In this document: piece after piece, positions 1-13,900 of the stretch
Layout of the letters: the number at the start of each line of letters is the position of its first letter
Position numbering within the stretch: position 1 is the first letter of the stretch
Origin: Sipunculus nudus
Lineage: Eukaryota > Annelida > Sipuncula > Golfingiida > Sipunculidae
Reading direction: 5' to 3'
DNA: 64,000 bases
Assembly: GCA_026874595.1 (NCBI GenBank)
Contig: CM049320.1
Span: 19,973,714 to 20,037,713 of the forward strand
Notes under the pieces: generated by a model
What the model was told of the DNA's origin: nothing
The model's input: the letters and a program-made list of their open reading frames with translations, nothing else
Databases searched by the model: none
Program-made: the position numbers and the translations under genes

Positions 1-270
1 TTCACACATTCACAGTCTTCATGTCCTTGCCTTTCATTCAAATTCATACGAGACCAATATTGTTATAAGTCTAGCTGTGTCCTATATTGGGTTTATCCAG
101 TTGAGTTATCCAGTGAAGAATTACACAATTTACATACAGTCAAAGTGCGTAACATTCCAAGTCATTTCCAGCCAAGGATTATGGTTTGTGTGAATATATA
201 GACCAGCATACTTCATTGACGTTGTTCAGCTTGAGAGCAGATCTGATAGGCCCATTTCAGACTTGGTACA
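1..270. other. Non-coding left edge
   Basis: I see no exon or repeat in this stretch. It ends at an X-box-like element, so it may be distal promoter of the transcript starting near 300, or of a divergent gene running off the left edge. Confidence 0.4.
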
Positions 271-283
271 GTTTCCTAGCAAC
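271..283. promoter_or_regulatory. RFX X-box-like motif
   Basis: The sequence GTTTCCTAGCAAC fits the RFX X-box (GTNRCC, 0-3 nt, RGYAAC) with one mismatch in the left half and a perfect right half. RFX factors drive ciliary genes in animals, usually from sites within about 200 bp of the start. An ATG lies 19 bp downstream at 302. A match this short can arise by chance. Confidence 0.4.
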
Positions 284-301
284 CTGCGCCCATAACAGGA
301 C

Positions 302-460
302 ATGTCGTATCCAAGTGACAGGAGGCGCCATGTTTGCCCTCCAGATCATTTGAACCTGTGGGGTCAGACCCTTAATAGTGGTGGCACCATATCGGCAGAA
401 ACTCTCGTCACAGGTGGTAACAACTTATCTGGGCACTTGATGAACTTATACCATTGCTAG
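302..460 (+). CDS. Possible 5' coding exon or small ORF next to the X-box
   Basis: A 52-residue open frame starts MSYPSDRRRHVCPPDHLNLW and is richer in GC than its surroundings. It could be a first exon: donor-like sites follow at 414 (ACAG|GTGGTA) and 417, both leaving one base of a codon. I recognise no domain and cannot link it by phase to the exon at 19,287. It may be 5' UTR, a lineage-specific N-terminus, or chance. Confidence 0.25.
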   Translation: MSYPSDRRRHVCPPDHLNLWGQTLNSGGTISAETLVTGGNNLSGHLMNLYHC

Positions 461-3400
461 ACATTACCGGCTTTTGTTGTGAATGTGCCCTGGCCTGCCG
501 TGCTAACCAGCGGTCGTTAATGACGACATATTTGCACACCCGGTACCTGCTCATTTGGCCACTGTGGCATGCAAAGCAAACAGCTCAAGTCAACATTTAG
601 CTATCCTTGACCTTCCCAAGTACCATAAATGAGAAAAAAACTAAGAACAGGCCTCCAGTATGACTTGCAACACTACCATTTGGAAAAACGAAAGATATTG
701 TTCAGATTGTTGATAAGCAGTGCTCAGATTTCTCTTTAACAATAAAAGTGGGAGGGTTTTGATGGGCTTCCATCACTGCAGGGTTCAATTAGCCAAAAGT
801 CATTAAATCTTGCACGTGAATTGAAGTGAAGGATCATGATATTTTAGAAAATGCTTATAAAGTCTGGAAAATTAAGAATATTTTTTTTGGCAGTTAGATA
901 TCCTGTCATGATTGTTCTTATTTATTTACACATTGTTAGTTCATGTAAACAATAGGTCTGGAACATTATCTTGATTCCTTGATCAATACAGGGGGATCAA
1001 TTGATTATTGGTGGCTCTGACAAGGATCAGTGCAATCAACTATACATCTGACAAAAATCAATACAACTGTCAATACCATGACAAGAATCAATCTCAAACC
1101 TAATACATTTTGTTAAAATCTAGTACAGCGTAGTGAACAAAGATTTATATTGTGCTTAATCTGTGTTGTTGGGAAAGCATTGCATCAAAGATTTCAAGGG
1201 TCTAGAAAGAAATTTCCAGGCAAATTGGCAGCTGAAATATGCATCCTCTTGTTGGCATCTTCTAGACTGTGTTGTAGTATCTTATCAACTGCAGCTATAT
1301 TGCTTCCAGGTTTGCCAATTGAGTAAGTTTTACAAAATTTCTTACCTTAATAAATATTGATATTTAAAGATCATGTGCCCATATTTGAAATCAAAAATTT
1401 TTCTCAGTTAATCCTCATTATGATAATATTTGATAATTGGTCCCTGAACTAAGGCCAGTAACTGATATTAACAATAAAAATACCTTTGTGACTTTAAAAT
1501 ATCAAGTAATATTATATGATATATATATTTCATGACAAAAAAAAGGTCAAGAATGTTAATATTGGCACATTTAAGTATGATTTTTATATACATATAAATT
1601 TAAACCAGGCATGATAATTTATGATGGAAACATTGCTGAAAGAAGTAATAATTAAATTGACTGAAAGTATCAAGGCTAAATTGTAACTAGACAAAATCAC
1701 CATGAACAAGTCTCAATAATACTTAATAGTCAAACTGACAAGAAGTCACAATGGTAGCCTAAAGTTAAACTGACTCCAGCTTACATGTATCCTATTAAGT
1801 CAGTGGTCAAGCAGACTTTGAAAAGAAATCTTTTGATCAGTCATTTAACTGTTAGGTGTGATTATTTGCATCCATTTTCAAATTTTCTGAAGGTGTGATA
1901 TTAAAACTCACAAATCAGTGGCATTTAAACTCTGGTTTATACTGACTTAGGTGAAAGGGACTTAATAGTTGCAATCCAGCCAATGATAAAACTGACAAAG
2001 TGTCATATTACTGTAATCAATACACTCTTAATCCCACAAATGGCCACACTAACAAGTGAATAACATTTATTCCCATTATACCCCTAAGTCCACTTATCAG
2101 CCATGTCTTAGTGTTTAAGTCCAGGCAGGGTTAGAAGACGGGGACTCCTGCTGAGTAGGTAGAAATTTGATAACTCATTGTAATGTCTGAAATCCCTAAC
2201 ATTTTTTTAGTATGTACCTTCTCCTGGTTGTTGAAATGCATGTTCATTTGTATATCTTTCTCCTGATATTTACAAGTGCCTTGGGTAGGGTGAAAATAGA
2301 CTATTGTTGTCTTGTTGAGGCTCCGTTTGAGTGATCTTGTGTAGTACATGGAATAAACAAATCCCATGCAGTTGGCTGAAGGGTTGTTTCAATTAGGGCA
2401 AAAGGTAGCAGGTTTCAACCTAGTGGGGAGAGTAAACATTCATTCGTGAATAAACAAGTGTGGTACACTGTTGTACCATATTTGTAATCATAGGCCATCA
2501 GGTAATACAGCAAATTGTCAGGATTTTGTACTACATCTTACAAAAGGGCACAATACACCAGTGTCACTTGACACCCGCCATGAGAACTGGCCAGAAGGGT
2601 TTAGAAGAAATCTGAACTCACTTTGTGAATGGTCTTCAGCAGAGTATTGTTGAGAAAAATAAGCTAACACTGAAGTGTTATGTTTTGTTAAACAGTATTG
2701 AACCTATGTCAAAGACGTCAGCCGGGTTTCATTACACTATTATATCAGAGTTTTTTACACCCTGCTCTTCAGGTGCAGGTTATATTTAAACAAGAAATAG
2801 GTACATACAATGATATTTGATGATTTCTTCGTATTTGACTTTTTTATTGAGTGACTGATTCAGTGCAAAGTGCGTGTAAACCCACAACCATAGTGGATAG
2901 TTCTAATCATTTTACATCTGATAATTGCAGACCTTGTATTCCTGTGATTTTAGCTTATCTGACTGTTAATGAGAAAATAAAAAATTTGTATTAATATAGG
3001 CGATACAAACCATAATGCCAAATTTCAGTTACACTTAAATAGTGATACACAGAAAAAAATGAAGACAGTGTCACCTCATTCTTCAGATGCTAAAACTTAT
3101 GCAAATTTGCATATAATATTCTAATATTCTCATCATGAGTCATTGAAATACTAATTTTATTTATATATTCTTTATACACAAAGAAAAGGTAAAATTCTTG
3201 ATATAAATTTATAAATAAAATAATTACTAAAAATAAGGTAAATGGTATAAATTTGTAGAAAAAAAGGACATAGGAAGACATATTTATATATACTACTATA
3301 TGCTCTTTGGTTTCCTTGTCTGCATTGACCAAGCAAAAACTTAAACCTGATCATGTTTCAATAAAATAAACATATCAATCAAAGTAAAGATTGCAGGAAT

Positions 3401-4070
3401 GTGTACTCTCACTTTGAAGGTGAGAAAATCATTTCTGAGTCTCTGTGGAGCTTATTTGTAGTACTACGGTGGTCATCATGGAGAAAATATGAGAAGTTTA
3501 TTTAACAAGCCGGACCTTATTTATCAAGCTGGACCTATGCTAGCTGTCTGTGATATAACAATAAAAATTTGTATCTCATGCCACAAGGTACATGTGTGGT
3601 TATATATGCATGGTGCTTGTACCTCCGTGTAAGGACATCCACGTACATGTTGACTTCCATCAAGTCCTGGGCCCCGGACCTTGTGAAAAGCACCTTTTCA
3701 AGCTTTTCAGCTTACGGGCTGTACACATATATTTGTTCACAACAAAACACAGCAGTATGGTACAACATGATTGTTTACTGGCTCCTCCCGTACAGAACAT
3801 AAGCAAATTAGCCTATCAGTACAACGTTGACCTCAGGAGGCGAGGTGACTTGAGGGAACCCGGCAGCTTGAAGCTTACCGCCACTATGACAGGACTCGTC
3901 CAGGCTTGTTTAGCAAAGCTCCCGAGTAACTTGTGACGACCTTACCCATAGCAATCCTAAGACTTCGCTAGGCATGAACTGATCGAGCTGCCTGTTCTTT
4001 GGGAACTTTACAGTATTTGGGTCCTACCACCCTGCCATTGACACGCAGTGGCCAGCTCTGACTTAACAAG
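461..4070. other. Non-coding AT-rich stretch with a possible promoter near its end
   Basis: No convincing exon is visible. The last 300 bp (about 3,780-4,070) is less AT-rich and precedes an ATG with a strong donor, so it could be promoter plus 5' UTR. A degenerate X-box-like string, CTTACCCATAGCAAT, sits at 3,941-3,955 with both outer bases off consensus. Confidence 0.35.
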
Positions 4071-4118
4071 ATGTCGTGGTCAAATCCCAAGGCAGATTTC
4101 CCTGTTGCTCATGACCAG
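4071..4118 (+). CDS. CROCC: Candidate first coding exon of rootletin (16 codons)
   Basis: ATG with A at -3 opens MSWSNPKADFPVAHDQ and runs into a good donor (CAG|GTAAAC). The exon ends on a codon boundary, the phase required by the exon at 19,287, so direct splicing would be in frame. Vertebrate rootletin has over 100 residues before the LEQAL coil, so either this N-terminus is short or one or more intermediate exons were missed. The assignment rests on position and phase only. Confidence 0.4.
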
Positions 4119-7100
4119 GTAAACCTTAAACAACAAATCTAAACATACTTGTTAGCACCTCAGATTTATTTTATGCATTTGAAGTAGGACCTTTGCTTCT
4201 TTTGACCTTCTTATACCATATTTTGCCACAGACAGTTGATCATGAATGGATAAATAAGGATTTAACTGATGCACATTTTGTGCATAAGTTAATATATCAA
4301 TAATCATTCATTGATCAACAGCTAATATTCATGTAAAAACGGTAAAAATGTTTTTATTTCACTTCCTTCCTGTGCCTTTTTTGACAGCAGAAGTTCATTC
4401 ACAAGTGACTCGGACAAGTTTTTACCAATTCTGGAGTCTTTGTACCAGTGTGAATTAGTAAATTTATGGTATATATCATGGTCAGCAATGCAAAACATTA
4501 ATTAAACTTAGCTGTCTAAATATCATCGCTGTTATATGTTTAACTGTTTATATGTTAAATTTTTAATATATTACAAATTTCTGAACTAAGCCATCTTTCA
4601 AATTTAAATTGATATTACAGAGATTCTGTTCTTTCATTACTTCCTCCTTGAAATGCCAGGATTAATTAACGGGGGTTATAGTTTCTCCAGGACGTACGTG
4701 TACGTCACTGGCCTAAGGATAGGAGTGTACCAGGAATAATTGTTCCATTCCTTATAACTAAGTTAATAACTAGTTGTCTGTGGACAAATTAACAAAAGAA
4801 TAGACAGTTTTGAAATATACGATACCTTGAACATAACAATTTCTATATATTTTATATATTTGTTGGAAAGTTGTGCATCAGATGCAGCATTTTCTAAAGA
4901 CAGTATAAATGCTTAGAACTCAGTGTGCAGCAAGAATTTGATTTAAATCATTTGTCTTGTAAATTTACAGAAAGAATTTCATTCATTCATGCCAGAGATA
5001 AATTAAGCACACATGCAGTTCTGTACTGAAATTTAAAGTAACATTTCTAGTTGATTTCTATGAGATTTTTTTAGAATTATCTTTTCTACATTACTTTATT
5101 GCTTTAAATCAGCTTTAAGATTAAGTTTAAAATTGGGGTATAAAATTAATGAATTTAATGTGTGTTATCCCCCAAACACGTAATAAATTTTGCAGTGTTC
5201 ATCAATGTATAACAAGTAAATGGTCATATGTGTAAGATTAAATGGCAGGTATGCTGGATTTCTGAAAATGGCTTAGAGAAATCAATTTGTATTAGGAACA
5301 GCTATGCTTGATCATGTGCCCTCAAACATGCCCAGTTGCCACATATTATGAGCAAATGAATACCTAATGTTCATTGACCACGAATATGGTAACAATCGTG
5401 GAGTTAATCAACCACATTCAGCATACACAGCCCGGGGCTCCTTAGCTTTTAGTACATTGGCCCAGGTCTTGTACATATACACAGTAGCAGTAGCGAACTT
5501 TTCATTTAATCCATTGATTCATTGCACCCCTTATTTCTTGTGGGGTTTATTACCACAAAGATGTTTTCAGCTGTAGTGAAGAGGTATCAATTATTAACAG
5601 ATGCTAGCAGTAAGCATTGAATAGTCACACATTAAGCCTAGTTGAGTAAATTCTTCTGAAATACTGAGTCACTTGACTTCTGAATTGATGACCTAGTCAG
5701 ATGTTGTAGTGTTACCTGGTATTACATAGAAATACCATGACCTTAGTGAGGTCAGCTTCAGTATATAGTGTTCAAGATTCACTCAATGGTGAACGGTAAT
5801 TAGAACGTCTCCTGAATGGAACCAAAGAAAATCGGCATTCATACAGCTAAGATCTGCATTGATTTATGAAATTGTCTAAAGTGACAAAGAAAACTAATTG
5901 TTTAATATACATTCTAAAGGCTGATTATGCTTTCATAAAGAATATTTCTTGAATGGAATTATTTTTTCCATGCTTGATAGAATTATGAGTATATTAACTG
6001 TAATAGTAGAGATTTCCATGTGTACCATTATGGCCTAAATAAAATTACGCCCGCAAATGTTGTGATATAACAGTTGTTTTTATGAAGCACAGCATTTCAT
6101 AAAATATGTAAAAGCAAAAATACAAATGAAATGCATGATTCTGCAGTGTCTTTTATATTTACATATAATTCTTACATATATCACTAGCAGCAATTTTGCT
6201 TAGACGTGGAACATAAATCATGAAAGACAACTTTTAAATCATATCTGTTAATCAGTTATGCTAATGCATTGCATAATATTTCCAAGAATATGGGCCAAGA
6301 TAATTAATATTCATGTTTCCATTCATTTACAGGGAACATTTAATTTTAAGTATCACAGTTTTTCATATAAATCCATAATTGTTAGGAACCATATAATTAA
6401 GATAAGAGAAGCTTGAAATTTCACAGCACAAAGTATGTTAAAAATCTAGGTTGGGAAATGCAAGGAAAAGTGAAACTGGTAAAAATGTGTGAAACCAGTC
6501 AACAGAGTGAGTTTATGATCTGGTGGTCGTAAACATTCAATACCTTTGCTGCCTGGAGAGAACCTGACATGGCCGTGCTTAAGCGATATTATCATATTTC
6601 CCATTCTTCAGATCTGTTAAAGTGATCGTCATATACCTTAGTCAGGTGCAATCTCCTGCTATTGGGGATGTATCTGAGTTTACTATCAGAGCCATTGGTC
6701 CCTACCTGTAGATTAAGTTAAGATAAAACACAGAATTAGCATTAAATACACCGTCCACATCCCCCTGCCATGACACCACTAACACCTGGTATCAGCACTA
6801 CCACGTTGTTCAGATATGATTGCGTTGGGTGTACATTATATATACCAACTGGTCCAAGCAATATACATCACCTCGGCACCAGGTTATTTGTGGGTTGATT
6901 AATAATATGTCTGTGCACAAGACTGCACTAACTCTTAGCAACTGTTATATGCACCGTGCTTGCATGTGTAGCTAGGAAATTGCCACTCGCAACCCCACAC
7001 ATGGGGCACCAGGATATTGTGTGCCATTATTGCTTAGTGGTATACCAGAACGAATTATTTCACCTGTCTAACACCTGTAGATTTTCATTTACTTTATTAG

Positions 7101-9255
7101 TTTTCTGGTGTGTATTATAGGCCATGGTGGTTAACACCAAATAAAAGAGAACTCATGCTGAGTTAAAAAAAAAATAAAAGAAAAGAAAAACTTTCCTTTA
7201 AAGATTTTCTTCAAGGTTAAAGGATTTATATGGATAAGGTTATTTATACTTTTTTTTTGTGCTAAGATGTCAGCTATTTGTATTGTGGTTGAAGGAATTT
7301 TTCGAGAGTTAAAGAAGAAAAGGATTAAAGCATTTTATTCCATCAAATGTTTGCTCAAAGACATATATCGAGATACTGCATGAAAATGGAAGATGTGTAT
7401 AATACACTTTCTTGAGTTTCTAACTGGAATAATCCAGATAACTATAGTAATTTAGACATCATCAGTGGATATTCTGTGACAGGTTTAAAAGTTGCATTCT
7501 AAACTACAATACATGGAAAACTGGTTAACCATTTTTGGAAAACTGGTTAACCATTTTCTGTTTTTCTTTCAATGAAAGTAACACTTCAGGGAAAGTAACA
7601 CTCACTGGTTTATATCATGTAAAAGAAATGTCTTCTAAAGGCTTTTCTTACAAAAAGATGATACTTTTAAAAAATGTTATCTGCACCTTTTTGATCAGTT
7701 AATTATGGATCTTTGGGTGAGACATGGGAAAATAAGTAGTTCAAGCTTATGAATCACTAATGAATTCTGGAGGATCATAGGTCTTTTCTGACCATATCCC
7801 TAAAGGCAAGACAAATATGAAAAGTGATAAATTATTAGATGTGTTACCTTTTGAAATGGTATGATCTTTGATTCAATGAGGCTTGAGTGAAATTCTGACT
7901 ACCACTAACAATCAGAACAAACTTGTAGTTGCATATTATGTTGATAGGTACCCTCAAAATTTTCCTATCGATAGGTTTGAAAGCCAGATAGCTGGATTTA
8001 CGGAATCCTAGACACCATAAGTGATTTTCCACTACCATTTGTTTGGCAATTTGCATATCTGCACAGGTCCAGTGCTTTCAAGGATTTTTTTTATTCAAAC
8101 CCTTAACTGAATTTAACACACAAGGCTCCACATTTTCATGACACATTATATAATCGTCAGGATTTTCCCAAAAGCAGGCTTGGGCACAGTTTTCTGCATT
8201 AGTCATTTCTATTTACACACATCATAGAACATTTATCATACTCCTAAACATTATTCATATAATATAATATTCCAGAGCAGCTCCCAGTGTTTAATCAAGT
8301 GCTTTAATATGCTCTACGAAAGGAATTTATAAGAGTTTGTCTTGTTGCTTTACTGTTTCAGTACGACATATACCTTTTCATACAGGTGTGAGGTAGAGTC
8401 TAGATAGACCATTCATTCACATTGATACCAGCTCATTCCGTTGTTTCTAACATCCTAGGTTGATGGTTGCACCACAGGTTGTGTTGGTCCAAAGTCCTTG
8501 GTGACTGTACAAATACTCAATGAACAAATCTGTCGGGAGTTCTCAAGTCAAGTGACATCGGTCGATCATGGCTCAGTTTTTTTTTGTATCATCAACATTG
8601 ACATTTGTCACCAAAATTGTCATCAATGCAAACATAACTACTTTGTTAATGGGGACCTCCCTCTTGAAAGAGAAGAATTCTGTTAATTCATTATCACCAA
8701 AATACTCTCAAATATGTGAATAGTCACTAATATGTGAATGAATATTTTCAGATATCCATGGTATCTAACTTTTGAATTCTGAACTGTTTTTGGACTTATC
8801 TGTTGGCAGTTTCTTCATTTTGTGAAATATTATTTGTTGATCTAAATTAAATGACAAATTCAGATAGGCACTTTGAGTGCTCTACAACAATTACAGTATT
8901 ATCTGAATAAGACTGGTCTTTAAGATTCAGGGTCAAATTTAAAATAAAACCAGGTGTCTGAATTAATACATGGGATGACTTTTAAGAAAATGCAGTAAGA
9001 GTGCCTGTTGTTTAACTTTTGTCTGAGATGTGAGGTTAGATGTGTAAAAGTTTAAAAGTTTAACTTTAAAAGGTTATTACTTGATATAAAAATATTGTAT
9101 AAGTGATTTCAATTTTGATTATTAACATTTGAAGTATGGGAAGACTGTTATTCATCAGTGTGATAATTTTAATTGTACTAAAAAAAACTTCCTTGCTTTA
9201 ATCTGTAAAAACTATTTCTCTTGTGGATAAGATTATTAATTTGAATTAAGAATAT
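4119..9255. other. Non-coding, probable 5' intron
   Basis: AT-rich sequence with no supportable exon. A 22-bp unit is repeated side by side at about 7,517-7,560 (GGAAAACTGGTTAACCATTT). Nothing else structured was seen. Confidence 0.4.
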
Positions 9256-10790
9256 AATTTTAATATTTTACTTAGAAAATTTCATGAAAAATAGAAATAT
9301 TCATGACAGATACACATGTACAGACATGCCTGCAATGCCTGCAGATATTGGCCTGATTTTTGGTGTGTAGGCAGATAATGACCAGTTACAGATCGAGTTC
9401 GCGATCGATTTTTGGTGTGTGGGCAGATATTGACCAGTTACAGATTGAGTTCGCGTTTTGTCCCAGTTGACCTACTTTTGATTGTTTTACGGTTCCTGAA
9501 CAGAGAAAATTTCATATAAAATAGACTTTTTTTCGCAATGCTTGCAGATATTGGCCTGATTTTTTGTGTGTGGGCAGATAATGACCAGTTACAGAATGAG
9601 TTCTTGTTTCTTCCCGGTTGACCTACTTTTGAACGTTTAATGCCTCCTTAACTTAGAAAATTTCATGAAAAATAGAAATATTCATGACAGATACACATGT
9701 ACAGACTTTTTTTCACAATGCCTGCAGATATTAGCCTGATTTTTGGTGTGTGGGCAGATATAGACCAGTTACAGATCAAGTTCAAGTTTTGTCCCAGTTG
9801 ACATACTTTTGACCATTTGATGGTGCTCTAACATAGAAAATTTCATGAAAAATATGAAATTTCATTACAAATACACATGTACAGACTTTTTTTCGCAATG
9901 CCTGCAGATATTGGCCTGATTTTTGGTGTGTGGGCAGATATTGACCAGTTACAGATTGAGTTCGCGTTTCGTCCCAGTTGACCTTCTTTTGATTGTTTTA
10001 CGGTTCCTGAACAGAGAAAATTTCATATAAAATATAAATTTTCATGACAAATACACTTGTACAGACTTTTCTTCGCAATACCTGCAGATATTGGCCTGAT
10101 TTTTGGTGTGTGGGCAGATAATGACCATTTACAGATCGAGTTCACATTTTGTCCCAGTTGACCTACTTTTGACTGTTTGACAGTGCTCTAACATAGAAAA
10201 TTTCACAAAAAGTGCACATGTATGGACTTTTTTTTCGCAGTGCCTGCAGATGGGGGCCTGATTTTTGGTGTGTAGGCAGATAATGACCAGTTACAGATGG
10301 AGTTCTTGTTTTGTCCCAGTTGACCTACTTTTGACCATTTGACTGCTCCTGAACATAGAAAGTTTCATGAAAAATAGAAATTTTCATAACAAATGCATAT
10401 GTACTGACTTTTTTTCCTCAGTGCCTGCAGATACCACCCTGATTTTTTATGTGTGGGCAGATAATGACAGTTACAGATCGAGTTTGCGTTTCGTCCCGGT
10501 TGACCTACTTTTGATTGTTTTATGGCTCCTAAACATAGAAAATTTCATGAAAGACAGAAATTTTTATGGAAAATGCACATGTTTGGACTTTTTTTCACAA
10601 TGCCTGCATATACTGGCATGATTTTTAGTGTGTTGCTTGATAATGACCCGTTACAGATCGAGTTTGCATTTTGCCCTTGTTGACTAACTTTTGACCATAC
10701 AACACCTGAACTTAAAATTTTTTTCCAAATTTTACAAATGTTTCTAATTTGCCCCAAGCGGGGGCATTCGTGTCGTTCCGACACATCTAG
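9256..10790. mobile_element. Tandem ~180-bp repeat element with Helitron-like hairpin end (Pearl/HINE type)
   Basis: About eight copies of a ~180-bp unit, recognisable by GCCTGATTTTTGGTGTGT, start near 9,351, 9,554, 9,734, 9,914, 10,094, 10,256, 10,436 and 10,615. Several spacings are exactly 180 bp, and a 54-bp slip lies inside the first unit. The array ends in two adjacent hairpins: GCCCC/GGGGC at 10,751-10,765 and GTGTCG-TTC-CGACAC at 10,770-10,784, then CTAG at 10,787-10,790. A tandem core plus a terminal hairpin and CTRR end is the layout of non-autonomous Helitron-like elements, including bivalve Pearl elements. I see no transposase or helicase gene, and the 5' end is not defined. Confidence 0.6.
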
Positions 10791-10888
10791 TTTAAAAACT
10801 GGATGTATTACCTCATTAAATTTTGTCAGACTGATGGTTTAACTTCAACACTAGTCAAAAAGTCAACTTTACTTCAGAGGTTCACTTG

Positions 10889-10923
10889 ATATGCCTATAT
10901 ATATGCCTATATATATATGCCTA

Positions 10924-10957
<34 letters not shown>
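10889..10957. repeat. (TA)n microsatellite with ATGCCTAT interruptions
   Basis: Three ATGCCTATAT units lead into an uninterrupted TA run. It is a simple repeat only. Confidence 0.9.
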
Positions 10958-10960
<3 letters not shown>

Positions 10961-13900
10961 TTATATTAAGCCAAGTTAATTTTGGTAGATTCCGACAGTC
11001 ATGCCTTAAAAAGCCTGAAAGCCACAATTTGTCAATCTCATGGATATTTCTCTATCTTCATTAAGTATGCAGTGCTATGTGTAAGTAATTTTTCTTAAAG
11101 CTTAAAAATCCTCATCTCAGTGGTGAAAAAAAATTTCATTTTGTAAAGAATTAAAAATTGGGTAAAATAAAATTTCAATCACTTTTAGTTTCAATTTTGA
11201 AAACGTATATACATGTATGCAACATGTGTATTAACTACATTAAAGATATATTCACCAATTAGCTGGTCAAATATGTAAAAGATAATGGTCTGAATAAGAT
11301 AATATGAACATGATCACTTTTTGTTTCATTTTGTGTACATGTCTTATGATATAAGTAGGTATGTAATATGTATATCAACAACACATTGATTGAGGTACCA
11401 CATAAAGGTGTCAAAGTACAGGTGACTGTTGTATTGTGTCACACTCTACCAGTGAGATAAGGGGTTTTTTTATCATGCAAACAATTTGTACCTCTTGACT
11501 GTGACCGGAATAAGCAACACCACCGGGGTCACCAGGCGACGGTAATTTATTCACTTTGTAAGGGACCTCCATGCATGCTGTTGTTCAGCTTTTCATTGGT
11601 TACAGGATTTTGTACACATCCTGATATAGACATTCGTTTAACCTAACATTGGATAAGTGATGTAAATAAAACACCGAACAGTATTTGTTTGTTTAATTTA
11701 TATATTTTATGGCTTTCTGTTTGAGCTACTTAGTCAACTTTTATTCTTCTAGTGTAGATAAATGTAGTGGTGGTATGTTATTATAATCTTTTGTTCTGTT
11801 ATGTCAAAAGGATATACATGTTGTAGGATTAAGAAACACTATCCTCATGAAGCTAAATGTAAATAACCTTAAACAGTCCTAAGTGTTTTGATAAAAGGGT
11901 TCATATGTATATGGTTTTGGAAATTGGAAATTTAAATACCTAAGTATCATGAAATTTCATAAAAAGGACAAAGTCATGGAAAAAGTAAAGATCTTTTATA
12001 GTCTGGCAGCTTAAAAATCTTCACACACATTTTTCTTTTCATCATACATTAAGAAACATGTAAATTGCTCAGACAATCACTTTGACAATTCTTTTTCCTT
12101 TTTTTTAGTGAGCAAAGCAATGTTATCCAATAAGCATCAAATTGTGTTGAGTAAACAAGTTCTTTGGTTTCAAATTTTAAAAATAAATTGAGTTCAGAAT
12201 CAGTAAATGGTAATCGCAATTAACCTGTCTATATCAGATAAACTAACTACTTTTTTCATACATCAACATTTGGATATTGACAGCGCAGTTGAAATATTCA
12301 ATATAAACACAGTTAAAAATAGTAAATGTTTCCATTTAGTTTTGACTTCTTGTTTAATCAACAAAACATTGGCTTGAATTTTGTGCTAAAATGTACGTGT
12401 TCTTAGGGTGTGCTGCTCTAAACTTAAGAGAAATTTGATTTACACTACTGTACTGTCAACCAAGTTGAAATGTCTCTATTATTTAACATGCTTTATAAAT
12501 TATATTTCAAATTAAAATTGTCCAAAAGAATCAATATATCTGTTCAATACATCAGAGTAGCTCAACGGGCAAGGTTTATATGTGAGCTCTGCTTTTTTGT
12601 TGATTCACGATTGATTACATGAACAGTTTATTCTAATAATTAATGCTGAACCTTTTACATCTAGCAGTAAATTATTATATATAGACAGACACCAGGTATA
12701 TCCATGACTTATCATACTCACGGTGGGTGTAGGACTGGCGTCAGTCTTTCACTGATAAAGTGGCCCTCTATTGAGCACATTCTCTGGGACACTCAAATTT
12801 GCATCCCTCACTCTCCAGATTCGGTTCAATAGGTCATCTGGTGCTTGATGACATAGCTAGTGCATTTGTATCTAGAACAAGAGAGCACTGGGAAACCACA
12901 TACCTCCACCAATATTCTTGATTACCATACTTAGAACATAAACCAGATACTTTGGTGTGTGGTACATACATGCACAAGAAGTATACGTGGAGCCAGTCTG
13001 AAAGCCCAACTGTCTAATAAAACTGTGTCTAATAAGACCCACCTTCCAGTAAACAAATAAGCCTTCAGGTAATTGGTTATATAACATTTCCTGTCTAATT
13101 TGACCACTTTTGGCCAGTCTCACAGGTGTATGGTCTTATTGCACAGGTTTCTTTTTATAAATACCAAGCCAATGTCTGTCATGGTTCACAAACTCGGTTT
13201 CTTTTATGCTTATTTGGTTGCTGGAATGTATAAATACAGATACAGATACAGAACGCAATGTTTGCATCTAAGGTCAGCTCCACTCACCAGAAAAAAAAGA
13301 TGCTTCATTTAAGTATTACCTGTAAGTGTATGCAGGGCAAAGTTTTACCCTGTTTGTAAATCCCCTCTTACGGTTTCCCTGTAATGCTAGTGAACAATGA
13401 CTGTCTCACCCTCAGGTGAGAGAAACAATCTGCTCTATCTCACAAAGGTAAAAATCCTTAAAACAAAGCATATTAAGGTAAGCAAAATTTCCTCCAAATT
13501 TTAACCAAGTGCTCCTCAGGTGTAACCCTATCCCTGCACAGAATTTCATGAAAATTTCTGAAATTTTTATATAAAGTTGCTATCAGACAAACCAATCAAC
13601 AATGGCAAATGTAACACAAAGTAAGTTACATTTTAGTTAGGAAGTGCATCATTCCATGAAGAAAAATTGGTACAATTAGATGAGAAATACTGTGTCAGGG
13701 TAAATTTATAAATCCTGTTTTCACCTTTTTTTTAGCTGAATACAGTGTTTAATCAGTTGTATCTGGATTTGATCACAGTGTGCGTTATATGAATCAAGCA
13801 CGTAGCACACGAGCATATAACTGCAAATGTGCCTTTTCGCCATAATCACTCTTTTATCCAGTTTGTCCATGTCATTTTTTGTCTGTGCCATTTTGTCTGT

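Noticed and set aside
3592..3936. 114-codon open frame on the plus strand
   Set aside because: Overlaps another open frame, resembles no family, and lies where a promoter or 5' UTR is more likely.
9256..10790. CRISPR-like direct repeat array
   Set aside because: The whole ~180-bp unit repeats with no distinct unique spacers, and the DNA is animal nuclear; a transposon satellite core explains it.
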